Both the position numbers and the translations under genes were made by a program. This document shows, in pieces, positions 1-8,956 of a DNA stretch of 64,000 nucleotides. Position 1 is the stretch's first letter. Each line of letters starts with the position of its first letter. This DNA comes from Streptomyces flaveolus (GTDB taxonomy: Bacteria > Actinomycetota > Actinomycetes > Streptomycetales > Streptomycetaceae): contig NZ_JNWV01000032.1 of NCBI RefSeq assembly GCF_000716535.1, positions 43,639 to 107,638 on the forward strand, written 5' to 3'. Under the pieces are notes generated by a model. The model saw only the letters and a list, made by a program, of their open reading frames with translations. It searched no databases and was not told the DNA's origin.

Positions 1-819
1 GTGGAGGGCGTTGAACTCGGCCACGTTCCGCAGGTGCGTGTTGTAGTCCGCGGTGAAGCGGGTGTCCCCGGGGGCGATCGTGACGAAGTACAGCCAGTCG
101 CCCGGCGTGGGGTTGAGCGTGGCGCGCATCGCGTCCTCGCCGGGGTTGTCGATCGGCGTGGGCGGCAGTCCCATGCGCTGGTGGGAGTCGTACGGGCTCT
201 CCGCCTGGGTGTCGCTCTGGCTGGTGTCGGCGGTGTTGCGGTTCATGGCGTAGTGGAGGGTCGAGTCCATCTGCAGCGGCATTCCGCTGTTCAGCCGGTT
301 GAAGATCACCCGGGCGATCTTCCCCATGTCCGCCTTCGTCGCGGCCTCGGCCTGGACGATGCTGGCGATGGTGACCGCCTGGTAGACGTTCATCGCGTTG
401 CGCTGGGCCCCGGCCGCGACGGGTGCGCCGTTGAACTTCTGGTCCGCGGTGTCGATCATGAGTTGCAGCATGGACTGGGGCGTCGCTCCCTTCCGGACGG
501 GATACGTCGCCGGGAAGAGATAGCCCTCCGGGTTGCCCCCGGCCTCGTTCGGCAGTTTCAGGGCGGCCTTGCCGAGTGAGGATCGGGTGCTGCCCGGGGG
601 CAGCTTGAGCGCCTTGTCGATCGCGTCGTAGATCTGACTGGCGCGCCAGCCCGCCCGGATGACCAGCGTGGCGGGTTTTGCCTGGTCGCTGCCGGTCGCC
701 AGCGTCAGCAGCGGCACCGCCACGGCGGTGCCGGCCATGACGGCGCCGGCCACGAGGACGGCGAGTCTGCCGCGGCGTGTCAGGCGGGTCCTGCTCCGTG
801 ACGGAGTGTTCGTCTGCAT
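1..819 (-). CDS. mltG: MltG-like endolytic transglycosylase (3' end cut by window)
   Basis: MltG (YceG family) cleaves nascent glycan strands at the membrane and helps set strand length. The 273 residues seen begin with a basic stretch and one membrane segment at about 17-40, followed by the extracytoplasmic domain. The motif SIVQAEA (Glu about 158) lines up with the catalytic SIVEKE glutamate of E. coli MltG, and the downstream NRLNSGMPLQMDST and the YDSHQRMGLPPTPI region are family hallmarks. The ATG at 819 precedes a short basic N-terminus. The C-terminus lies beyond base 1, so the full length is unknown. The part before the catalytic domain looks short compared with many MltG proteins, so this may be a paralogue and not the main mltG. 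It stands alone, with the ABC exporter downstream-facing on the same strand 70 bp away. Confidence 0.88.
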   Translation of the reverse strand, partial: MQTNTPSRSRTRLTRRGRLAVLVAGAVMAGTAVAVPLLTLATGSDQAKPATLVIRAGWRASQIYDAIDKALKLPPGSTRSSLGKAALKLPNEAGGNPEGYLFPATYPVRKGATPQSMLQLMIDTADQKFNGAPVAAGAQRNAMNVYQAVTIASIVQAEAATKADMGKIARVIFNRLNSGMPLQMDSTLHYAMNRNTADTSQSDTQAESPYDSHQRMGLPPTPIDNPGEDAMRATLNPTPGDWLYFVTIAPGDTRFTADYNTHLRNVAEFNALH

Positions 820-888
820 GCGGGCACGGTAATACGCATATCCTCACAAACCCGGCATATGTTCAGCTTGTCGGCCGCAGTCGTGTGT

Positions 889-2691
889 TCAGTTCACGGG
901 TTGCAGTTGCGCGTCCCGGCGCACCAGGGCCGCGTACCGGCCGTCCCGCTCCAGGAGTTCCTCGTGCGTGCCGCGTTCGGCGACCCGTCCGGAGTCCAGC
1001 ACCACGATCTGGTCGGCGCCGCGGATCGTGGACAGGCGGTGCGCGATGGTGATCGTCGTGCGGTCGGCCGACAGCGCGTCTATGGCCTCCTGGACGGCGG
1101 CTTCCGTGCGGGTGTCGAGCGCGCTCGTCGCCTCGTCCAGGATGAGGACCGGCGGGTCGCGCAGGATGGTGCGGGCGATCGCGAGGCGCTGCTTCTCGCC
1201 GCCGGAGAAGCGGTGACCGCGTTCGCCGACGACGGTGTCGTAGCCGTCGGGCAGCGCGGCTATGTGGTCGTGGATCTGGGCCGCCTTGGCCGCCGCGTGC
1301 AGTTCCTCGTCGGTGGCGTCGGGTTTGGCGAAGCGCAGGTTGTCGGCGACCGAGGCGTGGAAGAGGTACGTCTCCTGCGAGACGACGCCGACCGCGCGGG
1401 CGAGGGTGTCGAAGTCGAGGTCGCGGACGTCGACGCCGTCCAGGGTCACGCGGCCACCGGTGACGTCGTACAGGCGGGGCACCAGATAGCCGAGCGTGGA
1501 CTTCCCGGCGCCGGTCGGGCCGACGACGGCGAGGCTGCCGCCGGCCGGCACGGTGACGTCGACGCCGTCGAGCACGGGGCCGCCCTTGTCGTCGTAGCGG
1601 AACTCGACGTCCTCCAAGCGGACTTCGCCCTTGATCGTGTCGAGGTGGACCGGCCGCTCGCGCTCGGTGATGTCGACGGGCAGGTCCAGATACTCGAAGA
1701 TGCGCTGGAAGAGCGCCAGCGAGGTCTGGATCTGCACGCCGGTCGCGAGCAGGCTCACCGCCGGGCGGAACAGGCCCTGCTGGAGCGAGACGAAGGCGAC
1801 GATGGTGCCGAGGGAGACCTCGGGGCCGCCGAACCGCAGGGCGAGGCCGGCGGTCCAGTAGATGACGGCGGGCATCGCGGCCATGACGATCGAGATCACG
1901 GCCATGCGCCAGCGCCCGGCCATGTTCGACCGCACCTCCAGGTCGACCAGGCTCTCGGACTCCTCGGCGAAGGACGCCGTCAGCGAGTCGGAGCGGCCCA
2001 TGGTGCGGCCGAGCAGGATGCCGCTGACCGAGAGCGACTCGGTGACCGTGGCCGCCATCGCGGCCATCTGTTTCTGCCGCTGGGTGGTGATCTTCTTGCG
2101 TTCGTTGCCGACGCGGCGGCTGATCCACACGAACACCGGCAGCAGGAGCAGGGAGACGATCGTCAGCCGCCAGTCCAGGGCGACCATCGCGACGATCGTG
2201 GCGACCACGCTGGTGGCGTTGGACACCAGGGAGGTGGCGGTGGAGGTGACGGTGGCCTGCATGCCACCGATGTCGTTGGCGATGCGGGACTGCACCTCGC
2301 CGGTGCGGGTGCGGGTGAAGAAGGCCAGCGACATGCGCTGCAGACGGCCGAAGACCGCGGTGCGCAGGTCGTGCATGACCCGCTGGCCGACGGTGGTCGA
2401 GATCAGGGTCTGCAGCACGCCGAAGACGCCGCCCAGGACGGCGCTGAGGATCATGCCGAGCGCGAGCAGGCTCAGCAGGCCGGTGCGGCCCTGCGGGATC
2501 GCGACGTCGAGCGTTTCCTTCAGCAGGAACGGCGTGGCCACCGAGACCAGCGACGAGGCGCCGACGAGCAGGCCGACGATCGCCAGCCGCCCGCGGTAGG
2601 GACGGAAGAGCCGCAGGATGCGGCGCACCTGCCGGGGCTGTTCGCCGGCGTCGGCAGGTGGGGTCCAGGAAGGTTCACGGTCGGGGTGCAT
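889..2691 (-). CDS. ABC exporter, fused permease and ATPase (homodimer type)
   Basis: This is a 600-residue type IV ABC exporter half-transporter, of the kind that pumps drugs, lipids or peptides out using ATP. The N-terminal two thirds (about 35-335) is a six-helix membrane domain. The ATPase follows, with intact Walker A GPTGAGKST, Q-loop VSQET, signature FSGGEKQR, Walker B LILDEATSALD and H-loop IAHR. All ATP-site motifs are intact, so it can work as a homodimer, unlike the pair at 9.6-13.2 kb. It diverges from a MarR regulator and the shared intergenic region holds an inverted repeat over its likely promoter, so it is probably MarR-controlled and may export the MarR ligand. The substrate cannot be read from sequence. 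Confidence 0.93.
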   Translation of the reverse strand: MHPDREPSWTPPADAGEQPRQVRRILRLFRPYRGRLAIVGLLVGASSLVSVATPFLLKETLDVAIPQGRTGLLSLLALGMILSAVLGGVFGVLQTLISTTVGQRVMHDLRTAVFGRLQRMSLAFFTRTRTGEVQSRIANDIGGMQATVTSTATSLVSNATSVVATIVAMVALDWRLTIVSLLLLPVFVWISRRVGNERKKITTQRQKQMAAMAATVTESLSVSGILLGRTMGRSDSLTASFAEESESLVDLEVRSNMAGRWRMAVISIVMAAMPAVIYWTAGLALRFGGPEVSLGTIVAFVSLQQGLFRPAVSLLATGVQIQTSLALFQRIFEYLDLPVDITERERPVHLDTIKGEVRLEDVEFRYDDKGGPVLDGVDVTVPAGGSLAVVGPTGAGKSTLGYLVPRLYDVTGGRVTLDGVDVRDLDFDTLARAVGVVSQETYLFHASVADNLRFAKPDATDEELHAAAKAAQIHDHIAALPDGYDTVVGERGHRFSGGEKQRLAIARTILRDPPVLILDEATSALDTRTEAAVQEAIDALSADRTTITIAHRLSTIRGADQIVVLDSGRVAERGTHEELLERDGRYAALVRRDAQLQPVN

Positions 2692-2748
2692 GGGCTCCTA
2701 CGGGGCGAGCGGGCGCCGGTCAGGGGTCGGCCGACGACAACGGAACGG

Positions 2749-2781
2749 ATCATAGCTCATTGTTACCTATACTCACAATGA
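2749..2781. promoter_or_regulatory. MarR-type operator over divergent promoters
   Basis: A perfect 7-bp inverted repeat, TCATTGT (2757-2763) and ACAATGA (2775-2781) with an 11-bp spacer, lies between the exporter and the marR gene. On the minus strand a good promoter reads -35 TTGTGA (2773-2778), 18-bp spacer, -10 TATGAT (2749-2754), leading to the exporter. On the plus strand TATACT (2768-2773) could serve as a -10 for marR. The repeat covers the -35 and spacer of the exporter promoter and the marR -10, so a bound MarR dimer would block both. The sequence is seen directly; binding is inferred. Confidence 0.72.
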
Positions 2782-2805
2782 ACGGCATCCTGATATTGTT
2801 CCCGC

Positions 2806-3255
2806 ATGACCACCCCCGATCCCGACGGCCTGCTCGCCGAGCAGTTGCTGCGGCTCACCCGCCGGGTGCACCGCATCCAGAAGCGCCATCTGGAACAGCG
2901 TGACCTGGGCGTCACCCCGGCGCAGTCCCGGCTGCTGCGCACCCTCGCGCACTACGGCTCACCTCCGCGCATGGCCGACCTCGCCGAGCGCCTGGAGGTC
3001 GTGCCCCGCGCGGTGACGACGCTGGTGGACGGGCTGGAGGCGAGCGGCAAGGTACGGCGGGCGCCGGACCCCGCGAACCGGCGCGTGACCCGGATCGAGC
3101 TGACGGACGAGGGGCGCGCGACCCTTAGCGAACTGCGCGGGGCCCGCCGCTCGGCGGCCGAGGAGATACTGGCGCCGCTCACGGAGAAGGAGCGCCAGGT
3201 GCTCGGCGTCCTGCTGGACACCCTGATCGACGGGGACGCCGCCCAGCGCTGCTGA
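2806..3255 (+). CDS. MarR-family transcriptional regulator
   Basis: 149 residues with the MarR layout: dimerisation helices at both ends and a winged helix in the middle. The recognition helix region is about 48-75 (ADLAERLEVVPRAVTTLVD) and the wing contains the family DPANRRVTRIELTDEGR motif at about 86-102. MarR proteins usually repress a neighbouring transporter and release DNA when they bind a small phenolic or similar ligand. It diverges from the ABC exporter, and the intergenic repeat fits autoregulation plus control of that exporter. The ATG at 2806 is the natural start. Confidence 0.92.
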   Translation: MTTPDPDGLLAEQLLRLTRRVHRIQKRHLEQRDLGVTPAQSRLLRTLAHYGSPPRMADLAERLEVVPRAVTTLVDGLEASGKVRRAPDPANRRVTRIELTDEGRATLSELRGARRSAAEEILAPLTEKERQVLGVLLDTLIDGDAAQRC

Positions 3256-3307
3256 ACGGCGACGGCCCTCGTCCGCCTCCGGCTGGACGGCGCCCCCTCC
3301 AGCCCAG

Positions 3308-3329
3308 CCCCGCGGATCAGCCCGCGGGG
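3308..3329. terminator. Hairpin between convergent genes
   Basis: CCCCGCGG (3308-3315) and CCGCGGGG (3322-3329) form a perfect 8-bp GC stem with a 6-base loop. It lies between the convergent marR and PNGase-like genes and could stop transcription from both sides. There is no T-run, which is usual in this kind of genome. Confidence 0.5.
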
Positions 3330-3350
3330 GGGCGCCTCGCACCACCCGCC

Positions 3351-4961
3351 TCAGCAGCGGCTGCGGTCCTCCGTCAGCACCCCCTGAACCGTCGTCAGCG
3401 AACGGTCGTAGCAGCCGTCCGGGCCGAGGAGACGGTAGCGCTCGGCCGATGTGCCGACCGCGTGCCGCTGGTCGCGCGGGACGTTGACCGTGTACGTCGC
3501 GTCGCCGGTGTAGGTGTCGTCCAGCCGTGACCACGCGGTGCGCCGGCCGCCTTCGCGTGTCACCGCCGAGGCCCGGTCGCCGAGGGTCAGCACGGTGCGC
3601 AGCCGGTCGTCCGCGCCCAGCGTCGTCGCGCCGTTCATGGTGTACGTCCGGTGCGTGCGGGTCGTCCGCGCGGGGCCGTGGCCGGCGACACCGACCTCCT
3701 CGTCGTCGGTCCAGGTCGCGTCGAGCCCGTCCACCGCCTCGCCGTCGGTCCAGCGGTGGACGGCGGTGTGGGCGAGGGTCCGGGTGACGGTGGTGGTCAC
3801 GCGGCCGTGCGAGGTGTCCAGGTACCCGGAGACGGTGAGCCGGTGCCCTGCCCCGGTGCGTACGCGGTTCTCCGCGCCGGGGGTGAAGGTGGAGGAATCG
3901 GCGAGGTCGCTCGCCTTGTCCTCGGTGAGCGCGCCCGGCACGCGGGCACGGTGCGCGTCCTGCCAGACGAGCACGTTCACCGGCGCGCTCCAGCCCGGCT
4001 GTCCCGCGGGCACGCCGACGACGGACACCTCCACGCGGTGCGGGCGGCCGTCGTTGAGGAGGCCGGCGAAGGGCGTGAGGTCGTACTCGATCGGCCGGAC
4101 GTCGAAGGCGCGCGGGGCCGGGACGACGTACCAGAGGAAGGGGTTGGACCAGCCGCCCGTCCAGACGTTCGGGAACGGCGCCGCGATACCGGCGAGCCGG
4201 CCGTCGACGCTGATCTGCACCTCGCGGTACGGGCCGCGGTCGGCCTTGCACGAGTACGGCGCCGGGTCGGCGACGGTCAGGTACCAGAACTCCTCGCACC
4301 CACCGCCCGAGCCGGTCGCGTACACCTCGGCGACGACGCGTTCGCTGTTGCGCGGGGTGGTGAGGGTCGTACCGGTGGGCGTGTCGGCGAGGGTGATGAC
4401 GCGGTCGGGGGCGGGAGCCGTGGGGCGTCCCGCGTAGAAGGTCAGCGTGACGTGGACGTCGATGACACCGGTGTACGTGTCGTCCACGACGTTGCCGATC
4501 AGCATCTCGACGTCCTGAGCGGCCCGGAACGTGTCGCTGTAGCGGGTGACGTCCTTCTCGACGTGCCACGCGATCCCGTCGGGCGAGGGCTCCGGCGTGG
4601 AGGTGCGCAGGATCTCGACGCCGCCGACGTGCAGATAGCCGAGCCGGTCGTACTGACGGCCCTTCACCTTGCCGTCGAGGCGCAGGACCACCTTGCTCCA
4701 GCGGTCGCCGCAGCCCTCGGGGGGTGTGTACGCGCCCCGGTAGGGCGTGAAGTCACCGAACTGGGCCTCGGCGAGGGTGACCTGGCAGGACTTGGTGTGG
4801 GGCCGGTCGACGGGTGGTGCCGCGGTCACCGGGTCATGCCAGTCGGTGCCGAACTCGGCGGGTGCACCGGCCGCTCGGGCGGCGGGGGTTCCCGTGCCGA
4901 AGAGCGCGCTCACCACGAGGGTCGCCCCGGCGAGCATGGACATGACGATCCGTCTTCTCAT
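3351..4961 (-). CDS. Secreted peptide-N4-asparagine amidase A-like protein
   Basis: The 536-residue protein resembles the plant/fungal/bacterial peptide:N-glycosidase A family, which removes N-glycans from glycopeptides outside the cell. It starts with a Sec signal peptide (MRRRIVMSMLAGATLVVSAL, then an Ala-rich cleavage region near residue 30). The conserved N-terminal part includes DWHDPVTAAPPVDRPHTKSC and CGDRWSKVVLRLDG, and later WSNPFLWYVVPAP. An in-frame GTG at 5045 would add 28 charged residues before the signal peptide, so the ATG at 4961 is preferred. It is convergent with marR and divergent from the M1 peptidase gene, suggesting joint use of extracellular glycoproteins. Family assignment is fairly sure; substrate is inferred. 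Confidence 0.78.
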   Translation of the reverse strand: MRRRIVMSMLAGATLVVSALFGTGTPAARAAGAPAEFGTDWHDPVTAAPPVDRPHTKSCQVTLAEAQFGDFTPYRGAYTPPEGCGDRWSKVVLRLDGKVKGRQYDRLGYLHVGGVEILRTSTPEPSPDGIAWHVEKDVTRYSDTFRAAQDVEMLIGNVVDDTYTGVIDVHVTLTFYAGRPTAPAPDRVITLADTPTGTTLTTPRNSERVVAEVYATGSGGGCEEFWYLTVADPAPYSCKADRGPYREVQISVDGRLAGIAAPFPNVWTGGWSNPFLWYVVPAPRAFDVRPIEYDLTPFAGLLNDGRPHRVEVSVVGVPAGQPGWSAPVNVLVWQDAHRARVPGALTEDKASDLADSSTFTPGAENRVRTGAGHRLTVSGYLDTSHGRVTTTVTRTLAHTAVHRWTDGEAVDGLDATWTDDEEVGVAGHGPARTTRTHRTYTMNGATTLGADDRLRTVLTLGDRASAVTREGGRRTAWSRLDDTYTGDATYTVNVPRDQRHAVGTSAERYRLLGPDGCYDRSLTTVQGVLTEDRSRC

Positions 4962-5109
4962 GCCCGGTGTTCTACGGGCAGACGGACCGCGCCGCAATGA
5001 CGCCTCGGACGGATCGGCACGATGAGGCCGGTCGCCGCACGGCACCGGGCGAACACCCAGCGAAGGAACATTTGGTGATATAAACGGATCTTACTGGCAT
5101 AGTGCGGTC

Positions 5110-6687
5110 ATGGAGATCACCAAGGGGTCAGACGAGGAATCCGCACACCAGGAACCCCGGCAGAAGCGCCCCCGCCATGCCCTCCGCACCCGTCGCGCGA
5201 CGCTGGCCCTCACCCTCGCCGGAGCGGGCGCGTTGACCGGTACCGCGGTCTTCGCCGGCATGCTGCCGCACGGAGCCGACGGCACGCCGGCCCCCGGTCC
5301 GGCCGCCTCGTCGGGCCCGCCCCCGGCCCCCGGCGCACCGGGCATCGGCGACCCGCTCATGCCGCTCGCCGGCAACGGCGGCTACACCGTCCGCCGTTAC
5401 ACCCTCGATTTCGACTGGCGGGCACCCCGCACGCCCTTCGAGGCCGCCGCCACCGTCCACGCCACCGCCACACAGGCCCTGTCCCGCTTCGACCTGGACT
5501 TCGCCGGCAACGCGCTGCACCACGTCACCGTCGACGGCGTGCCGGCCACCGCGAGGCGCGACGGCGACGAACTCGTCGTCACTCCCGCACGACCGATCGC
5601 CCGCGGCAGCGCGTTCACCGTCCGCGTCGCCTACACCGCCGATCCGACGCAGGGACGGCACCGCGACGACGCGATCCAGGACTACGGCTGGGTGCCCACC
5701 TCCGACGGCACCGTCGTGTGCGCGCAGCCCGACGGCGCCCGCATGATCTTCCCGGCGAACGACCACCCGAGCCTGCGGGCACCGGTCACGTTCCACATCA
5801 CCACCCCGCCGGGGCTCAGTGCGGTGGCCAACGGCCGGCTCGTCGGCACCGTCCGGCGACCCGACGGCCGGACCCGGTGGACGTACGACTCCGAGCATCC
5901 CCTCGCGGCACAACTGGTCCAGCTGGCGATCGGGAAGTTCACCTTCGTCGACAGCAGAGGTCCGCGCGGGCTGCCCGTCCGGGACGTGGTCCCAGACGGC
6001 CTGGTCACCGACACCGAGGAGTACCGCTCGCTCACCCCGGACCATCTGGCCTGGCTGGAACGGCGGCTCGGCCCGTACCCGTTCCGCCGCTACGGCGTGC
6101 TCGTCGGGGACACCGATCTGCCGGTGGCGCTGGAGACCCAGTCGCTCTCCGTCCTGCCGCGGGACGACCTGCTGGGCGACCGGGTCGACGCCGAACGCAA
6201 CCTCGTCCACGAGCTGACCCACCATTGGACGGGTGACAGCGTCGCCATCCGGCGCTGGTCCGACCTGTGGCTGAGCGAGGGGCACGCCCGTTTCTACGAA
6301 CGCCTGTACTCCGACGAGCACGGCGGCGTGAGCATGGAGTCGGTGATGCGGTCGGCGTACGAGCAGCACGACCAGTGGCGGCACGACGAAGGGGCACCCG
6401 CCGAGCCCACCGACGCCACGCTGTTCAAGGTGATGCGGTACGACGGCTCGGCGCTGGTGCTGTTCGCGCTGCGGGAGAAGGTCGGCGCGGAGACCTTCGA
6501 GAAGATCGAGCGCGCCTGGGTGACCGAGTACCGGGGCCGTACGGCCGGCACCCGGGACTTCGTCACGCTCGCGTCCCGGGTCGCCGGTGAGGACCTGACG
6601 CCGTTTCTGAATCCGTGGCTGTACGGCGCGCACACCCCGCCCATGCCGGGCCACCCCGACTGGCAGGTGGACCCGGTCGAGGACTGA
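5110..6687 (+). CDS. Secreted M1-family metallopeptidase
   Basis: 525 residues. The N-terminus is charged, then has one hydrophobic export segment at about 33-52 and a Pro/Ala/Gly linker. The catalytic domain carries the zinc site HELTH (in NLVHELTHHW) followed 18 residues later by the third ligand Glu in LSEGH, exactly the HExxH-x18-E spacing of M1 aminopeptidases. The substrate-side motif is ALETQ in place of GAMEN, as in many actinobacterial members. It probably trims extracellular peptides. It diverges from the PNGase-like gene, with the AT-rich stretch 5071-5105 between them as a likely promoter zone. No membrane anchor other than the N-terminal segment is seen. Confidence 0.9.
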   Translation: MEITKGSDEESAHQEPRQKRPRHALRTRRATLALTLAGAGALTGTAVFAGMLPHGADGTPAPGPAASSGPPPAPGAPGIGDPLMPLAGNGGYTVRRYTLDFDWRAPRTPFEAAATVHATATQALSRFDLDFAGNALHHVTVDGVPATARRDGDELVVTPARPIARGSAFTVRVAYTADPTQGRHRDDAIQDYGWVPTSDGTVVCAQPDGARMIFPANDHPSLRAPVTFHITTPPGLSAVANGRLVGTVRRPDGRTRWTYDSEHPLAAQLVQLAIGKFTFVDSRGPRGLPVRDVVPDGLVTDTEEYRSLTPDHLAWLERRLGPYPFRRYGVLVGDTDLPVALETQSLSVLPRDDLLGDRVDAERNLVHELTHHWTGDSVAIRRWSDLWLSEGHARFYERLYSDEHGGVSMESVMRSAYEQHDQWRHDEGAPAEPTDATLFKVMRYDGSALVLFALREKVGAETFEKIERAWVTEYRGRTAGTRDFVTLASRVAGEDLTPFLNPWLYGAHTPPMPGHPDWQVDPVED

Positions 6688-6883
6688 GCCCCCGCGGTCG
6701 TGCGTGGTTGCCCCAGGCAGCCGAGTCACTGCCGCCGACCGGGTGGCCTGCACCGGACCGCTGGTCCACCCCGGTGACGTTCGCCACGACACGGCGCCCG
6801 GGGCACGGAAACGTACAAGGGGTGGCGCTACGGGCAACTCCTTTGTCCTGGTGCGGTCGAGCGTGGTTGGGAGAGCCTCTGCG

Positions 6884-8902
6884 ATGAGAAGAAATGTTTC
6901 TGCACATATCCCGGGTGCCATTCGGAGGTGCCGCCGTAAGGCTTGTGTGATCGCGGGGGCGGCTCTGCTGCCGCCGCTGCTGATCCTCCCGATGTCCGGC
7001 ACCGACGATGCGGCGGACCAGCGCCTGGAGGACGCCTTCACCAACGCCGCCCGCGAGTTCCACGTGCCGCGCAGTGTGCTCATGAGCGTGTCCTACATGC
7101 AGTCGCGCTGGGACTCCCACCCGGGCACGCCCAGCGTCGCCGGTGGCTTCGGACCGATGCACCTGGTGGACACCGACCGCGTCCAGGCCTCGGCAGCGCC
7201 GTCCGCGCCGCAGGCACCGCTCGACGCCCAGGCCCGGCCCCAGACGGGCGCGGCGGGAACGCCCGCCAAGCCCGCCGCGGGTACCTCGGCGGGCCACGCC
7301 GTGCAGCCGGCGGACCTGCGGAACGCGGCACGCCTGATCCAGGTCCCGCCGGAACGCCTGCGCACGGACGCCGTCGCCAACGTCCGCGGCGGAGCGGCAC
7401 TCCTGGCGGCCACGCAACGCCAGCTCGGCAAGCCCCTGAGCGCCGACCCGGCGGACTGGTGGGAGACGGTCGCACGCTTCCCGGGCACCCGTGACGTCGC
7501 GTCGGCCGCGGCCTACGCCGACGACGTCTTCGCCCTGATCCGGCGGGGAGCACACCGCACCACCGCCGAAGGACAGGACGTCGCGCTCCCCGCCACTCCC
7601 AGCCTTCAGCCGCACCCCCGCACCCCCCGGGCTCAGGGACCACAGCGGCCGAAGCAGGTCGAGTGCCCCGCCGAACTGGTCTGTGACTGGCTGGGGGCGC
7701 CGTACGAGGAGATCGACGACAGCGACTACGGCAACCACGACCTGGCCGACCGGCCCAGGGACCAGCCGATCGAGTACATCGTCATCCACGACACCGAGGC
7801 CGAGCTGCCGAGCATGCTCCAGACGGTGCAGGACCCGACGGAGTCGTCGTGGCACTACTCGATCCGCTCCAGCGACGGCCATGTCACCCAGCACGTCAGG
7901 ACCAAGGACGAGGCCTGGCACTCCGGCAGCCAGTTCGTGAACGCCCGCTCGATCGGGATCGAGCACGAAGGGTTCCTCACGCAGCCCGGGACCTGGTACA
8001 CGGAGCGGATGTACCAGTCCTCGGCGCGCCTGGTGCGGTACCTCGCGCAGAAGTACGGCATCCCGCTCGACCGGCAGCACATCTTCGGCCACGACAATGT
8101 ACCCGCGCCGACCGCCGACACCATCCCCGACATGCACGACGACCCCGGTCCTTTCTGGGACTGGCGGCACTACTTCGACCTCCTCGGCGCACCGCTGAAG
8201 GCCACGGCGGGACCGGACAGCGACATGGTGACGATCCTGCCGGACTTCGCCCAGCACAAGCCCGAGTACACGGGATGCGGCGGCAGCGGCAAACCGTGCC
8301 CGCCGCACGGCTCCAGCGCCGTCCGCCTGTACACCGAACCGGACGAGAAGGCCCCGCTGATCCAGGACCCGGGCCGCAAGCCCGACGGCGACGACTCCAC
8401 GAAGGACGTCAACGACCTGGGATCTCGCGTCTCCACCGGCCAGACGTTCGCCGTCGCCGACCGCAGCGGCGACTGGACGGCGATCTGGTTTCAGGGCCGC
8501 AAAGCGTGGTTCAAGAACCCCAAGAAGCACCCGACCGCCGTCGGTGCGAGCGGACGCATGGTCACACCGAAGGAAGGTCTGGACGAGATCCCGGTGTACG
8601 GCCGTGCCCTCCCCGAGGAGGAGGCCTACCCGGAGGACATCGACGGGCCGGCCGAGTCGCCGCTCCCGTACCCCGTCCTGGCGGGGCAGCGGTACGTGAC
8701 CCAGGCCGGCGTCGGCAGTTCCTACACCGCCAAGTCCTTCAGCGACACGCCCAACCCGGTGGTGTGGGGCCGCGAGAGGTACTACGAGATCCAGCTCGGC
8801 CACCGGCTCGCGTACGTCCGGGCCAGCGACGTGGACGTGATCAACTCGTCCGGCGCGGCAGGACCGCAGGGACAGAAGGCCGCCCGGCCGGGCGAGCGCT
8901 GA
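6884..8902 (+). CDS. Secreted N-acetylmuramoyl-L-alanine amidase with N-terminal transglycosylase-like domain
   Basis: 672 residues. A basic N-terminus and hydrophobic segment (about 20-38) direct export. Residues about 45-215 resemble a lytic-transglycosylase/lysozyme-like fold (VLMSVSYMQSRWDSH, GGFGPMHLVD). Residues about 280-440 form an Amidase_2/PGRP domain that cuts the glycan-peptide bond, with likely zinc ligands in VIHDTE, IGIEHEG and GHDNVP. The rest looks like SH3-type wall-binding repeats. The ATG at 6884 has GGGAG upstream and directly precedes the export signal; an open frame from 6704 adds uncoding-like residues. Oddity: position 73 is Gln where the catalytic Glu (ESRW) is expected, so the first domain may bind and not cut. 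Confidence 0.85.
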   Translation: MRRNVSAHIPGAIRRCRRKACVIAGAALLPPLLILPMSGTDDAADQRLEDAFTNAAREFHVPRSVLMSVSYMQSRWDSHPGTPSVAGGFGPMHLVDTDRVQASAAPSAPQAPLDAQARPQTGAAGTPAKPAAGTSAGHAVQPADLRNAARLIQVPPERLRTDAVANVRGGAALLAATQRQLGKPLSADPADWWETVARFPGTRDVASAAAYADDVFALIRRGAHRTTAEGQDVALPATPSLQPHPRTPRAQGPQRPKQVECPAELVCDWLGAPYEEIDDSDYGNHDLADRPRDQPIEYIVIHDTEAELPSMLQTVQDPTESSWHYSIRSSDGHVTQHVRTKDEAWHSGSQFVNARSIGIEHEGFLTQPGTWYTERMYQSSARLVRYLAQKYGIPLDRQHIFGHDNVPAPTADTIPDMHDDPGPFWDWRHYFDLLGAPLKATAGPDSDMVTILPDFAQHKPEYTGCGGSGKPCPPHGSSAVRLYTEPDEKAPLIQDPGRKPDGDDSTKDVNDLGSRVSTGQTFAVADRSGDWTAIWFQGRKAWFKNPKKHPTAVGASGRMVTPKEGLDEIPVYGRALPEEEAYPEDIDGPAESPLPYPVLAGQRYVTQAGVGSSYTAKSFSDTPNPVVWGRERYYEIQLGHRLAYVRASDVDVINSSGAAGPQGQKAARPGER

Positions 8903-8910
8903 CGTCGCGC

Positions 8911-8927
8911 GAGCCGGGATCCGGCTC
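8911..8927 (+). terminator. Hairpin after the amidase gene
   Basis: GAGCCGG (8911-8917) and CCGGCTC (8921-8927) form a perfect 7-bp stem 9 bases after the amidase stop codon. Flanking GCGCGC sequences could extend it. A likely transcription terminator without a T-run. Confidence 0.5.
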
Positions 8928-8956
8928 CCGCGCGCGGGGGCCGCGGCTCGGCGCCT

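Noticed and set aside
4962..5045. Longer start for the PNGase-like protein
   Set aside because: It would place 28 charged residues before a clean signal peptide.
6688..6883. c-di-AMP riboswitch before the amidase gene
   Set aside because: Expected conserved core of the ydaO type was not seen.
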